Source of the DNA: an uncultured Olleya sp.
GTDB lineage: Bacteria; Bacteroidota; Bacteroidia; Flavobacteriales; Flavobacteriaceae
Assembly: GCA_947503885.1 (NCBI GenBank)
Contig: CANNFD010000008.1
Span: 1-64,000, forward strand
DNA length: 64,000 nucleotides
Direction of reading: 5' to 3'
Shown here: positions 53,957-62,811 of the stretch, piece after piece
Layout of the letters: each line of letters opens with the position of its first letter
How positions within the stretch are numbered: the first letter of the stretch is position 1
Notes under the pieces: model-generated
The model's input: only the letters and a program-made list of their open reading frames with translations
What the model was told of the DNA's origin: nothing
Databases searched by the model: none
Translations under genes and position numbers: made by a program

Positions 53957-53985
53957 CAAGTTTTTTTTATAACGTGCATCTAAAC
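53957..53985 (+). promoter_or_regulatory. ECF-type promoter motif, copy 4 (before YHYH operon)
   Basis: CAAGTT (53957-53962), 14 bases, CATCTAAAC (53977-53985), 25 bp before the YHYH start. Confidence 0.7.
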
Positions 53986-54010
53986 CATATAACAACAAAA
54001 ATATTATAAG

Positions 54011-54841
54011 ATGAAAAACCTATTTAAATTAACCTTAATTCTACTAGCAACGGTGTTTGTTGCTTGCAGTGATGACGATACTACAGCTGATGCACCAGAT
54101 ATAGGAGATGGCACAACAACAGCAACATTACATGCTGCTTTTGCAGATTTTGATGAGGATAACCTAACAATAGCATTAAATAATAGCAATGTGGTAATCC
54201 AATCTAATGGTTTACCAAACCATACATCACCTTATTGGTCTAATACTACAGAAAGAACTGCAATAGATCCAATGGGAAATACTTTAGTAACTCCAGCTTC
54301 TGCAGAAAATCATCCGTTATGGGTAGAGCCAACAACAACATCTTACATGATGATGGCGCCAGGAAATATAGATGATTTTAATGGTTCCTACTCATTAACC
54401 GTTTCTGCAAATCCGCAATTAGCATCCAATTCTACAGCAACAGGATTAGGACCAATTGGTATTGCTGTAAGTGGATCAATGATTTATAATGATGAAGAAG
54501 GACCAAATGTACCTTTAGATAATGCAGTAAGCTCTTTAGATTACACAGCAGCACATACAGGACCACAAAGTTACCATTACCATTTAGAGACTAAAGCATG
54601 GTCTAATGATGACAACAAACTTATTGGTATTATAGCAGATGGTTTTTTTATTTATGGACGTAAATGTAACTCGACAGGCACATACCCAACAGATTTAGAT
54701 GCCTCTGGAGGGCACACAAGTACAACGCAACATGCAACAACTGCAGAGTATCATTACCACATTCAAAACGAGTTATATCTAAATCAATATTATATTTTAT
54801 TCCCAGGTGACTATCAAGGTACTCCAAGTAATATCAATTAA
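54011..54841 (+). CDS. YHYH-domain lipoprotein
   Basis: A 276-residue lipoprotein with lipobox VACS at about residues 17-20. The mature domain is of the YHYH family, with SYHYHLETKAW and AEYHYHIQNELY as the name-giving histidine motifs, and IGIIADGFFIYG between them. The histidines suggest a metal site (copper is plausible given the SCO gene in the same operon), but this is not established. It is transcribed from ECF promoter copy 4. Confidence 0.85.
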   Translation: MKNLFKLTLILLATVFVACSDDDTTADAPDIGDGTTTATLHAAFADFDEDNLTIALNNSNVVIQSNGLPNHTSPYWSNTTERTAIDPMGNTLVTPASAENHPLWVEPTTTSYMMMAPGNIDDFNGSYSLTVSANPQLASNSTATGLGPIGIAVSGSMIYNDEEGPNVPLDNAVSSLDYTAAHTGPQSYHYHLETKAWSNDDNKLIGIIADGFFIYGRKCNSTGTYPTDLDASGGHTSTTQHATTAEYHYHIQNELYLNQYYILFPGDYQGTPSNIN

Positions 54842-55439
54842 AAACTGTATTGTTTTCAGTTTTATAATCTTTTTTAATTGTCAAAATAAGATGATTAATA
54901 AGGCACAATTAAATAATGCTCAAACGGAAATTGTTTTAAAAGAAGTTTTAAAATCAGAATTAGTTTTAAATCCTAATATTGGGCTTGTTTATCATAACGA
55001 CAAGCCTTTTACAGGAGTTTCTATCCAGAAGTATACAAATGGAAATACAGCAGAATTTGTAACCTATTTAAATGGTAAAAAAAATGGAGTATTTAAAAAA
55101 TGGTTTGAAAAAGGAACCTTAAGTTTTGAATCCTATTATATTAATGGAAAATTAGAAAACACCTCTAAATCTTGGTGGTATAACGGAAACCTCCGTTCTG
55201 AATCGCATTACGAAAATGGTATTGCAAACGGAATCCAAAAGCAATGGTATAAAACGGGCGAACTATTTAAGGAAATGACCATTGTTAATGGTAAAGAAGA
55301 AGGCATGCAAAAAGCATGGAGGCTTAACGGTAAAATATACAATAATTACGAAGCTAAAAATGGACGCATTTTTGGATTAAAACGCGCCAATTTATGCTTT
55401 CAATTAGAAGAAGAAATTGTACAAGATGAAAAAATATAG
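54807..55439 (+). CDS. MORN-repeat (YwqK-type) lipoprotein
   Basis: A 210-residue protein starting with GTG inside the end of the YHYH gene (35-bp overlap). A lipoprotein-like signal, CIVFSFIIFFNC, ends at about residue 26. Then come YwqK/MORN-type repeats (FTGVSIQKYTNGNTAEFVTY, NGKKNGVFKKWFEKGTL, SKSWWYNGNLRSESHYENG), each a beta hairpin. YwqK relatives are named antitoxin-like, but nothing here indicates a toxin. The overlap implies coupled translation. The GTG start is less certain than the frame. Confidence 0.75.
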   Translation: MTIKVLQVISIKNCIVFSFIIFFNCQNKMINKAQLNNAQTEIVLKEVLKSELVLNPNIGLVYHNDKPFTGVSIQKYTNGNTAEFVTYLNGKKNGVFKKWFEKGTLSFESYYINGKLENTSKSWWYNGNLRSESHYENGIANGIQKQWYKTGELFKEMTIVNGKEEGMQKAWRLNGKIYNNYEAKNGRIFGLKRANLCFQLEEEIVQDEKI

Positions 55440-56079
55440 CTTATTACTTATAGCAATTATACTATTTAATTGTAAAGGCAAAACAGAAGAAAAAAACAGC
55501 AGGGTACCAGCTTTACCTTACTATAACGATGCTAGTTTTACACCACATTGGTTAGATAACAATAGTGAAGTGTTAAGTAGCTTCCATAAAATTCCTGAAT
55601 TTTCATTAATAGATCAAGAAGGTCAGGTTATTACACAGCAAAGTTTTGAAGATAAAATTTATATCACAGACTTTTTTTTTACTTCATGCCCAGGAATTTG
55701 CCCAAAAATGACTGCTAATATGTCTGTTTTACAAGACGTTTTTTTAGAAGATGAAGAGGTTTTGTTATTATCACACTCTGTAACCCCCGACAAAGACACT
55801 GTTTCAGTATTAAAGGATTATGCAGAAGCTAAAGGTGTATTAGCTAAAAAGTGGCATTTAGTAACTGGGGATAGAAAAGAGATTTACAATTTAGGAAGAC
55901 AAGCCTATTTTGTGGAAGAAGATTTAGGTGAAACTAAAACAGATGAAGATTTTTTACATACCGAAAATTTTGTCTTAATAGACAAAAACAAACACATACG
56001 TGGTATTTATAATGGATTAAACAAAACAGCAATCCAGCAACTTATTACAGATTTAAAAACACTAAAAAACGAAGGTTAG
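55426..56079 (+). CDS. SCO1/SenC family copper chaperone
   Basis: A 217-residue lipoprotein-type thioredoxin-fold protein: lipobox LFNC at about residue 16, metal motif SCPGICPKM, and the distal histidine in LHTENFVLID. SCO proteins insert copper into cytochrome oxidase or protect against thiol stress. I use ATG at 55426 (MKKYSLLLIAIILFNC) rather than a TTG three codons earlier. It overlaps the MORN gene by 14 bp, forming the third gene of the YHYH operon. Confidence 0.9.
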   Translation: MKKYSLLLIAIILFNCKGKTEEKNSRVPALPYYNDASFTPHWLDNNSEVLSSFHKIPEFSLIDQEGQVITQQSFEDKIYITDFFFTSCPGICPKMTANMSVLQDVFLEDEEVLLLSHSVTPDKDTVSVLKDYAEAKGVLAKKWHLVTGDRKEIYNLGRQAYFVEEDLGETKTDEDFLHTENFVLIDKNKHIRGIYNGLNKTAIQQLITDLKTLKNEG

Positions 56080-56104
56080 TAATTTTAAAGTGATTATTTA
56101 TTTA

Positions 56105-56136
56105 AAGGCTTCGCTGTAATAGCGAAGCTTTTTCTA
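56105..56136 (+). terminator. Terminator of the YHYH-MORN-SCO operon
   Basis: GCTTCGCT and AGCGAAGC form the stem with a short loop, followed by a T-rich tail. Confidence 0.85.
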
Positions 56137-56157
56137 TTTTTATAAAAATTTAAGATT

Positions 56158-57249
56158 ATGAAAAAATATATATATCTGTTTTTAAGTGTTGTTTTTATCT
56201 TTGGTATAGAAAGTTGTAGTGTTGGTAAGTATAAAACTACACCAGAAAAAAAGAGTTTTTCTAAAGTTGAGATTGAAACTCTGATTAAAAATGATGACTT
56301 AAATGTTAGGGCTTTGGAGCTTCTTGATACAATTGGTATTACTTATTTAACGTCAAAAGGAGAGTTAGGAGTTTATTTTAAAGAAAATTTAGGTCTTCCA
56401 AAGCATATGACAGAGGCTTTTCCTATAGCGATAAAACACGATACAATAACTCCAAATTTTAGAGCTTTAGCAATTACTAAAAAAAACGCATTCGGAATTA
56501 GTATTGGAGCTCCTGCTTTGCTGTTTAAACTTGATGTGGATGCGTATAAAACTAACGTTGTTTACCAAGAAAACCATATAAAAGCATTCTACGACTCTAT
56601 GGAATTTTGGAATGAAAATGAAGGCATCGCGATTGGAGATCCAACAGAGGATTGTATGAGTGTGATTATTACCAGAGATGGAGGTGATACTTGGAACAAG
56701 TTGTCTTGTGATGTGTTACCAAAAGCTAAGGAAGGTGAAGCAGCTTTTGCAGCAAGTGATACTAATATTGCAATTATTGGAGATAAGACTTGGGTAGCAA
56801 CAGGAGGGAAGTCCAGTCGTATATTGTTTTCGCCAGACAAAGGATTGACATGGCAAGTTTACGATACACCAATAATACAAGGTCTTGAAACAACAGGAAT
56901 GTATAGTGTAGATTTTTATGATGAAAAAAATGGTTTTGCTATTGGTGGTGATTACACAAAGCCGGATGCTAATTTAGCAAACAAAATTAGAACTGCTGAT
57001 GGTGGTAAAACATGGCATGTCGTGTCTGATGGTGTTGGTCCTGGTTATAGAAGTTGTGTGCAATATGTGCCAAATAGTAATGCACAACAATTAGTGGCTA
57101 TAGGGTTTAAAGGTATTGACTACAGTAATGATGCAGGAAACACTTGGACCCATTTAAGTGATGAAGGTTTTTATACGTTACGTTTTGTAAATGATAGTAC
57201 AGCTTATGCTGCAGGAAATAGAAGGATTAGTAAATTATCTTTTAAATAG
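56158..57249 (+). CDS. YCF48-like beta-propeller lipoprotein
   Basis: A 363-residue lipoprotein (lipobox ESCS at about residue 20). The body consists of BNR/YCF48-like propeller blades: TRDGGDTWNKLS, SPDKGLTWQVYD, TADGGKTWHVVS, SNDAGNTWTHLS. Relatives are labelled 'oxidoreductase' in databases, but no cofactor motif is visible. It has its own space upstream after the SCO terminator. The role is unknown; a scaffold or assembly factor is possible. Confidence 0.82.
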   Translation: MKKYIYLFLSVVFIFGIESCSVGKYKTTPEKKSFSKVEIETLIKNDDLNVRALELLDTIGITYLTSKGELGVYFKENLGLPKHMTEAFPIAIKHDTITPNFRALAITKKNAFGISIGAPALLFKLDVDAYKTNVVYQENHIKAFYDSMEFWNENEGIAIGDPTEDCMSVIITRDGGDTWNKLSCDVLPKAKEGEAAFAASDTNIAIIGDKTWVATGGKSSRILFSPDKGLTWQVYDTPIIQGLETTGMYSVDFYDEKNGFAIGGDYTKPDANLANKIRTADGGKTWHVVSDGVGPGYRSCVQYVPNSNAQQLVAIGFKGIDYSNDAGNTWTHLSDEGFYTLRFVNDSTAYAAGNRRISKLSFK

Positions 57250-57371
57250 GACATAGCATAACTTTGTTCTTGACTTGTTTTTAAAATTTATAATATAATA
57301 GTAATATACTGTCTAATAGTGCTACACTGAAACAAGTTTAGCTTGACGGTAAGAGGGTTAAACGATATAAA

Positions 57372-57400
57372 AAAAAAGAAGCCATTTGGCTTCTTTTTTT
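57372..57400 (-). terminator. Terminator of the 57402-58920 operon
   Basis: AAAGAAGCC (57375-57383) pairs with GGCTTCTTT (57388-57396), with a T run on the minus strand. Confidence 0.88.
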
Positions 57401-57401
57401 A

Positions 57402-57851
57402 TTAGTGTTGTTCTTTAGGTTTTCCGTGTCTGTTTTTATATTCTTCAAACATTTTTCGTTTAAAATCTTCCTCAACTTTTTTGAGTAAAATAACTTTTTT
57501 TGCGGGTAAGACTTTTTGTAAATCTTTCATATACTTCTGAAAAGCTTGATATCTTTTCTCATAAAGTAGTTCTATTTCTTTAATCAAATTTTTAGCTTCA
57601 CTTTCAGTAAGTTTATCCACATCAATGTTTTTTCTGGTATTAGAAACTTGATTGCGTAACTTATTGTAGTCATTATTAAATGTATTAAAAATAGGCCAAA
57701 AGTTTTGCGCTTCTGTTTGCGTTAGATTTAATTTTTCAGTGATATAAGCAATTTTTAAAGTCTTAATTTTTTCATGATGTGCATCACGATTTTGTGAAAA
57801 ACCAATAGAGCTTAATAAAATGGTAACTATAATTATAAATGTCTTTTTCAT
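57402..57851 (-). CDS. CpxP/Spy-like periplasmic helical protein
   Basis: A 149-residue exported protein: signal peptide to about residue 20 (SSIGFSQ), then helices with KLNLTQTEAQNFWPIFNTFN, an LTxxQ-like motif seen in Spy/CpxP relatives, and a basic tail. Third gene after a sigma factor and membrane protein, the same layout as at 52119-53511. Likely a sensor or chaperone in the signal path; inferred from layout. Confidence 0.78.
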   Translation of the reverse strand: MKKTFIIIVTILLSSIGFSQNRDAHHEKIKTLKIAYITEKLNLTQTEAQNFWPIFNTFNNDYNKLRNQVSNTRKNIDVDKLTESEAKNLIKEIELLYEKRYQAFQKYMKDLQKVLPAKKVILLKKVEEDFKRKMFEEYKNRHGKPKEQH

Positions 57852-57861
57852 AGGGTATGTA

Positions 57862-58341
57862 TTAATCCAAATTAAGATCTTCTAATTCGAAGTTATTAAA
57901 TAAATAGCTTTCTAAGGACACATCGCTTAATGTATTATCTAAAAAGTGAGATTCACTTAATTCGCTATTTTGAAACAGTGGGATTAAATCACCAACTTCT
58001 GTTTCATCTAAAATATAATTGTCTACTGTTGTTGTATCTAAATCTTTAATGGTTAATTGAGTGTTATCAAAAACATTTAAGCTAAAAAACAAAATTAATG
58101 CTGCAGCAATACTTGATACAAATAGTATGTTTTTTTTAGAAAAAATGGAAATGATTTTAGAGTCTTTTTTGATTACGACCTCAAAATTTTCTAAATAATT
58201 TTCTGGGGTTTTAAATCCAGAATCACTAATTAAACTTTTAAGCTTAGCTTGCTTTAGGGTAGCGTCTTCAAGCCCATCAAAATAATTTTGAGGCACTTTA
58301 AATCCAGAGTTTTTAATTTTATGTTTATGTTTGTTTTTCAT
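57862..58341 (-). CDS. One-helix membrane protein, likely anti-sigma factor
   Basis: A 159-residue protein. The cytoplasmic part (about 1-85) has two similar segments, SGFKVPQNYFDGLEDATL and SGFKTPENYLENFEVVI, an internal duplication. One membrane helix at about 86-105 (ILFVSSIAAALILFFSLNVF), then an acidic periplasmic tail. It starts 33 bp downstream of the sigma-factor stop. The anti-sigma role is inferred from position and topology. Confidence 0.75.
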   Translation of the reverse strand: MKNKHKHKIKNSGFKVPQNYFDGLEDATLKQAKLKSLISDSGFKTPENYLENFEVVIKKDSKIISIFSKKNILFVSSIAAALILFFSLNVFDNTQLTIKDLDTTTVDNYILDETEVGDLIPLFQNSELSESHFLDNTLSDVSLESYLFNNFELEDLNLD

Positions 58342-58374
58342 TGTAATAATAAGACTCTTAAAAGGTTAAATGGT

Positions 58375-58920
58375 TTAATTGTCTTTTAAATAGGTTTCAA
58401 TTTTTTTTGAAGCTAAGTGATAAGAAGCCTTAAGTGCTCCTTCACTAGTATCAAGAATTTGTGATAAGTCGCTATATTTTATATCTTGAAAATATCTCAT
58501 GTTAAATACCAATTGTTGTTTTTCTGGAAGCGTAGCAATTGCTTTTTGTAATTTTAGTTGAATTGTATCTCCTTCAAAATAAACATCAGATTGTAAATTG
58601 TTAATTGCTAAATCTTGTGCTTCAAGATCAGTAATGTTTTTAAGCTTTGCATTTTTTTTTAAATGTGTTAAAGCTTCATTTGTAGCAATTCTGTACAACC
58701 ACGAGTATAATTTGCTTTCACCTTTAAATTTATCAATATTTTTAAATACTTTGATAAAGGTGTTTTGTAGCACGTCATCTGCATCGTCATGAGATTTTAC
58801 AATATGTCTTATATGCCAATATAAGCGCTCTTTATAAAGCGATATTAATGTTTTAAAAGCAGCATCTTTGTTTGAACCAGATTGTAATTGCTGCACTAAA
58901 TTAGTTTCGGTTTCTGACAT
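58375..58920 (-). CDS. ECF-type RNA polymerase sigma factor
   Basis: A 181-residue ECF sigma factor. Region 2: HDDADDVLQNTFIKVFKNIDKFKG and SKLYSWLYRIATNEALTHL. Region 4: DIKYSDLSQILDTSEGALKASYHLASKKIE. First gene of a three-gene operon with a membrane partner and a CpxP-like protein. The 275-bp upstream region carries three CGATTAAA repeats. Confidence 0.92.
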   Translation of the reverse strand: MSETETNLVQQLQSGSNKDAAFKTLISLYKERLYWHIRHIVKSHDDADDVLQNTFIKVFKNIDKFKGESKLYSWLYRIATNEALTHLKKNAKLKNITDLEAQDLAINNLQSDVYFEGDTIQLKLQKAIATLPEKQQLVFNMRYFQDIKYSDLSQILDTSEGALKASYHLASKKIETYLKDN

Positions 58921-59010
58921 ATTAATTGTTAGACACTAATTTAGGACAAAAGTTTAATAATAAAGTGGTTATTTATTTTGTTTTTTAAACACCTGAATAA
59001 CAATGTGTTG

Positions 59011-59051
59011 CGATTAAATAATCGATTAAACGTTGTGTTTTTACGATTAAA
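59011..59051. promoter_or_regulatory. Three CGATTAAA direct repeats upstream of sigma operon
   Basis: CGATTAAA at 59011-59018, 59023-59030 and 59044-59051 (starts 12 and 21 bp apart), 91-131 bp upstream of the sigma start. A possible binding site for a regulator; nothing else is seen in 58921-59140. Confidence 0.35.
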
Positions 59052-59142
59052 TGCGTTTTTTTCTTGTTTAGTATTATTATTTGTTTTATGTTTACATTAT
59101 AATACTTATTTATGTGGTTAGCCCCAAATCTAACTTATGAAT

Positions 59143-59180
59143 AAAAAAAGGATAAACATATGTTTATCCTTTTTTTTGTT
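59143..59180 (-). terminator. Terminator of the ABC transporter gene
   Basis: The perfect palindrome AGGATAAACATATGTTTATCCT (flanks A7 and T8; shown here only by its core) lies 16 bp past the transporter stop. Confidence 0.88.
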
Positions 59181-59195
59181 TTAGTGTTTTTGTAT

Positions 59196-61025
59196 TTATT
59201 CAAAGCTCTGCATTTCTACAAGTCTTTTATACATACCGTCTTTATTAAGTAGTTCTGTGTGTGTGCCTTGTTCTACGATTTCACCCTTTTGCATAACAAT
59301 AATTTGATCTGCATTTTGGATGGTGGATAGTCTGTGTGCAATGACGATAGATGTTCTGTTTTTCATCATATTCTCCAAAGCTATTTGTACTAAACGCTCA
59401 CTTTCTGTATCTAATGCTGAGGTTGCCTCGTCCAATATCATAATTGGCGGATTTTTTAGCACAGCTCTAGCGATACTTAATCGTTGTTTTTGCCCTCCGG
59501 AAAAATTGTTACCAGCATCACCCACGTTAGTTTCTATCCCGTTTGGTAAATCTTTGACAAACTCCCATGCATTTGCAATTTTTAAGGCGTCCATTAATTG
59601 CTCTTCTGTGGCATCTGGTTTACCTATTAAAATGTTATTTTTAATGGTGTCATTAAATAAGATTGAGTCTTGTGTTACTAAGCCCATAAGGCTTCTTAAA
59701 GATTTTTTAGTAACGTCTTTTATGTTATTGCCATCTATATTAATGCTACCCTGGTTAATGTCATAAAATCGTGTTACAAGGTTTGCAATGGTGCTTTTAC
59801 CACTTCCGGATTGCCCTACTAATGCAACTGTTTTTCCTTTTGGCACTTTTATACTAAAGTTTTTTAATACATAATCGTCGTCATATTTAAAAGATATGTT
59901 ATCAACAGATAGCTCTTTATTAAAACCTTCTAATATTGTTGCGTTAGGTGCATCTGCTAGATTATCGTTTTCATGTAAAATTTCAAACACACGGTCTGCA
60001 GCTGCCATACCGTTTTTAACCTTGTATGATGCTTTACTAATGGCTTTTGCTGGTGTTAAAATAGCGTAAGCTAATCCCATAAAAGCTAAAAAATCTGTTC
60101 CTTTTATAACTTTTTCAACAAGTACAAGTTGTCCACCATACCATAATAATACGGCAATTGTAGCAATTCCTAAAACTTCACTAACTGGACCAGCAAGGTT
60201 ATTTTTTAGACCTATTTTATTAGATAATTTAAGAATTCGGTTAGATGAATTTTTAAAATTTGTAGTAAATATATTTTCGGCATTATAGCCTTTAACAATT
60301 TTTAAACCTGTTAAGGATTCTTCTACTATCGAAATTAATTTACCAGATTCTTGTTGTGCTTTTAATGAATTACTTTTTAGACTTTTGCCCAGTCTTGAGA
60401 TTAAAAATCCTGCAAATGGTATAAATAACAATACAAACAGCGTTAGTTTCCAACTGAAAGAAAACATGAAAATTAAAGAAAATATTATGGTTGCTGGTTC
60501 TCTAACAATAAGCTCTAAAATGATGAAAAACGAGTTTTGCATTTCGTTGATATCACCTAAAATTCTTGCCATAACATCACCTTTTTGTCTTTTAGAATAA
60601 AAACTTAAGGGTAGATTTATTATTTTTCCAAACATCTCTTTTCTTAGGTCGTTTAATACCCCGTTTTTGAGATACATCATATGTTGCATAGAAAAATAGC
60701 CAAAAACATTTTTAAGTAAAAAGGTAGAAATTACCAAAGCGATAACAATTACCAAAGCCATTTGAGCATTACCGGCTTCTAGATAGGTACTAACTTTATA
60801 GTTTAAAAACTGTTCTCCATAGGTTTTAAAACCACTTATGCCTTCCCATACTGGAGCTTTTGTTACTACAGAAGTTTTATCGAATAATACGTTAAGCATT
60901 GGTATTAACGAGATAAATGCTAATGCGCTAAATAGTGCGTATAATAAATTAAAAATCACATTTAAAACAACGTGTTTTTTAAACTTTTTTATAAACGGTA
61001 AAAGTTGTTTTATTATTTTTTTCAT
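59196..61025 (-). CDS. ABC transporter, fused permease and ATPase (MsbA-like)
   Basis: A 609-residue half-transporter. Six membrane helices in the first ~330 residues; then the ATPase with Walker A GQSGSGKST (near 403), signature FSGGQKQRLSIARAVL and Walker B IMILDEATSALD. The half-transporter dimerises to export a lipid, lipid-linked sugar or drug; resemblance to MsbA suggests a lipid role, but substrate cannot be read off. It follows the phosphohexose mutase with no gap, so both share one transcript. Confidence 0.9.
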   Translation of the reverse strand: MKKIIKQLLPFIKKFKKHVVLNVIFNLLYALFSALAFISLIPMLNVLFDKTSVVTKAPVWEGISGFKTYGEQFLNYKVSTYLEAGNAQMALVIVIALVISTFLLKNVFGYFSMQHMMYLKNGVLNDLRKEMFGKIINLPLSFYSKRQKGDVMARILGDINEMQNSFFIILELIVREPATIIFSLIFMFSFSWKLTLFVLLFIPFAGFLISRLGKSLKSNSLKAQQESGKLISIVEESLTGLKIVKGYNAENIFTTNFKNSSNRILKLSNKIGLKNNLAGPVSEVLGIATIAVLLWYGGQLVLVEKVIKGTDFLAFMGLAYAILTPAKAISKASYKVKNGMAAADRVFEILHENDNLADAPNATILEGFNKELSVDNISFKYDDDYVLKNFSIKVPKGKTVALVGQSGSGKSTIANLVTRFYDINQGSINIDGNNIKDVTKKSLRSLMGLVTQDSILFNDTIKNNILIGKPDATEEQLMDALKIANAWEFVKDLPNGIETNVGDAGNNFSGGQKQRLSIARAVLKNPPIMILDEATSALDTESERLVQIALENMMKNRTSIVIAHRLSTIQNADQIIVMQKGEIVEQGTHTELLNKDGMYKRLVEMQSFE

Positions 61026-62756
61026 CTAGTTTAGTTGCATATCTTTTATAATAGCATCAATCTTTGTTTCCAATAGTTGTTCCGTAGCTTCAAACTCTGA
61101 CACATTGTCTAGAGTGGTGTTTACGCTAATATAAAATTTTATTTTAGGTTCTGTGCCACTTGGTCTTAATGCTATTTTACTATCATCTTCTGTATAATAA
61201 ATTAACACATTAGACTTTGGTACATTTATAGTTGTAATAGTATTATTTATAGTGTTTTTGGATTGCGATAGTTGGTAATCTTCAATTCTGATTACTTTAG
61301 ATCCGTTAACAGTTTTTAAAGGGTTTTGTCTTGCATCAAACATCATTTGTTTGATTTCTTGTGCACCTTCAATTCCTTTTTTAGTCATTGATATTAAGCG
61401 CTCTTTATAAAGACCAAATGTTTTATATAGTTGGATTAATTCGTTATAAAACGAACTGCCTTTAGCTTTTGCTTGTGCAGCAATCTCGCATGCTAATAGT
61501 GAAGCGGTTACCGCGTCTTTATCACGTACAAAGTCACCAACCATAAAGCCAAAACTTTCTTCTCCGCCACCAATAAACTCCTGGTCAGGAAAATCTTTTA
61601 TCATTTTAGCGATCCATTTAAAGCCTGTTAACCCAATTTTGCATTCAACGTTGTAAGCGTCTGCTAAAACAGACATCATCGGCGTAGATACAATTGTGCT
61701 TCCTATAAATTGATTGTTGTTAATTTTGTTGTTATTTTTCCATTGTTGTAATAAAAAGGCGGTCATCATGACCATGGTCTGATTTCCGTTAAGCAATAAC
61801 ATTTTATTATCTAGACCTCTAACCGCTATACCAACTCTGTCACTGTCTGGGTCTGTACCTATAACAATGTCGCCATCAACTTTTTCTGCTAAATCTAAAG
61901 CCATTTTAAGTGCTTCAGGCTCTTCAGGGTTAGGTGATTTTACTGTTGGAAAATCTCCATTAGGCTCGCGCTGCTCTTCAACAATATTTACATTGTTGTA
62001 GCCTGCGCGTTTAAAGGTTTCTGGGATAGTTGTAATAGATGTCCCGTGTAAAGATGTAAAGACTATATTTAAATTGTCTTTAGCTTCTTGTGGTGTATTA
62101 AAGCTTCCGTTTTTTACTGCAGCATTGATAAATACATCATCTACGTCCTTACCTATATATTCTATTAATTCTGGCTTAGCTTCAAATTTAATTTCAGCAT
62201 AGTCCAGATCATTAATTATATCAATTATTTGGTGGTCTTGGGGTGGTACTAATTGTCCGCCATCTTGCCAATACACTTTGTATCCATTATATTCTGGTGG
62301 ATTATGTGATGCAGTTAATACAATCCCACAATGACAGTTTAGGTGTTTTAAAGCAAAAGACAACTCTGGAGTAGGGCGTAAGTCTTCAAATAAATAGACT
62401 TTAATATTGTTTGCAGAAAAAACGTCTGCGACTATTTTAGCTAAGCTTTTACTATTGTGTCTACAATCAAAAGCAATTGCTACCTTAAGTGATTTGTCAG
62501 GGAAAACAGTGTGCATATAATTGCTAATGCCTTGTGTGTTTTTTCCTAGAGTATATTTATTAATTCTATTTGTTCCAATACCCATCACGCCACGCATACC
62601 TCCGGTACCAAACTCTAAGTTTTTGTAAAAACTCTCTTTAAGTTCGGTTGGATTTAAAGCGATTAGATTTTTTATATAATCCTGTGTGTCTTTATCAAAA
62701 GCAGGTGTTAGCCAAGTATTGACTCTTTTTAAAAGTTCTGGTTCAATATGTCTCAT
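61026..62756 (-). CDS. Phosphohexose mutase (phosphoglucomutase/phosphomannomutase)
   Basis: A 576-residue alpha-D-phosphohexomutase that moves phosphate between C1 and C6 of a hexose. The phosphoserine loop is [16 protein letters not shown] (near residue 149), the metal loop [11 protein letters not shown], the sugar loop [13 protein letters not shown] and the C-terminal phosphate loop [12 protein letters not shown]. The length matches the PGM2/PGM-like branch. Glucose versus mannose cannot be decided. It is co-directional with a glycosyltransferase, 55 bp upstream, suggesting a surface-glycan or glycogen context. Confidence 0.92.
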   Translation of the reverse strand: MRHIEPELLKRVNTWLTPAFDKDTQDYIKNLIALNPTELKESFYKNLEFGTGGMRGVMGIGTNRINKYTLGKNTQGISNYMHTVFPDKSLKVAIAFDCRHNSKSLAKIVADVFSANNIKVYLFEDLRPTPELSFALKHLNCHCGIVLTASHNPPEYNGYKVYWQDGGQLVPPQDHQIIDIINDLDYAEIKFEAKPELIEYIGKDVDDVFINAAVKNGSFNTPQEAKDNLNIVFTSLHGTSITTIPETFKRAGYNNVNIVEEQREPNGDFPTVKSPNPEEPEALKMALDLAEKVDGDIVIGTDPDSDRVGIAVRGLDNKMLLLNGNQTMVMMTAFLLQQWKNNNKINNNQFIGSTIVSTPMMSVLADAYNVECKIGLTGFKWIAKMIKDFPDQEFIGGGEESFGFMVGDFVRDKDAVTASLLACEIAAQAKAKGSSFYNELIQLYKTFGLYKERLISMTKKGIEGAQEIKQMMFDARQNPLKTVNGSKVIRIEDYQLSQSKNTINNTITTINVPKSNVLIYYTEDDSKIALRPSGTEPKIKFYISVNTTLDNVSEFEATEQLLETKIDAIIKDMQLN

Positions 62757-62811
62757 AGGTATTAGTATTACGTGTAAAAATAGGTAATTGCTAAAAAGGT
62801 ATTAATAATTT

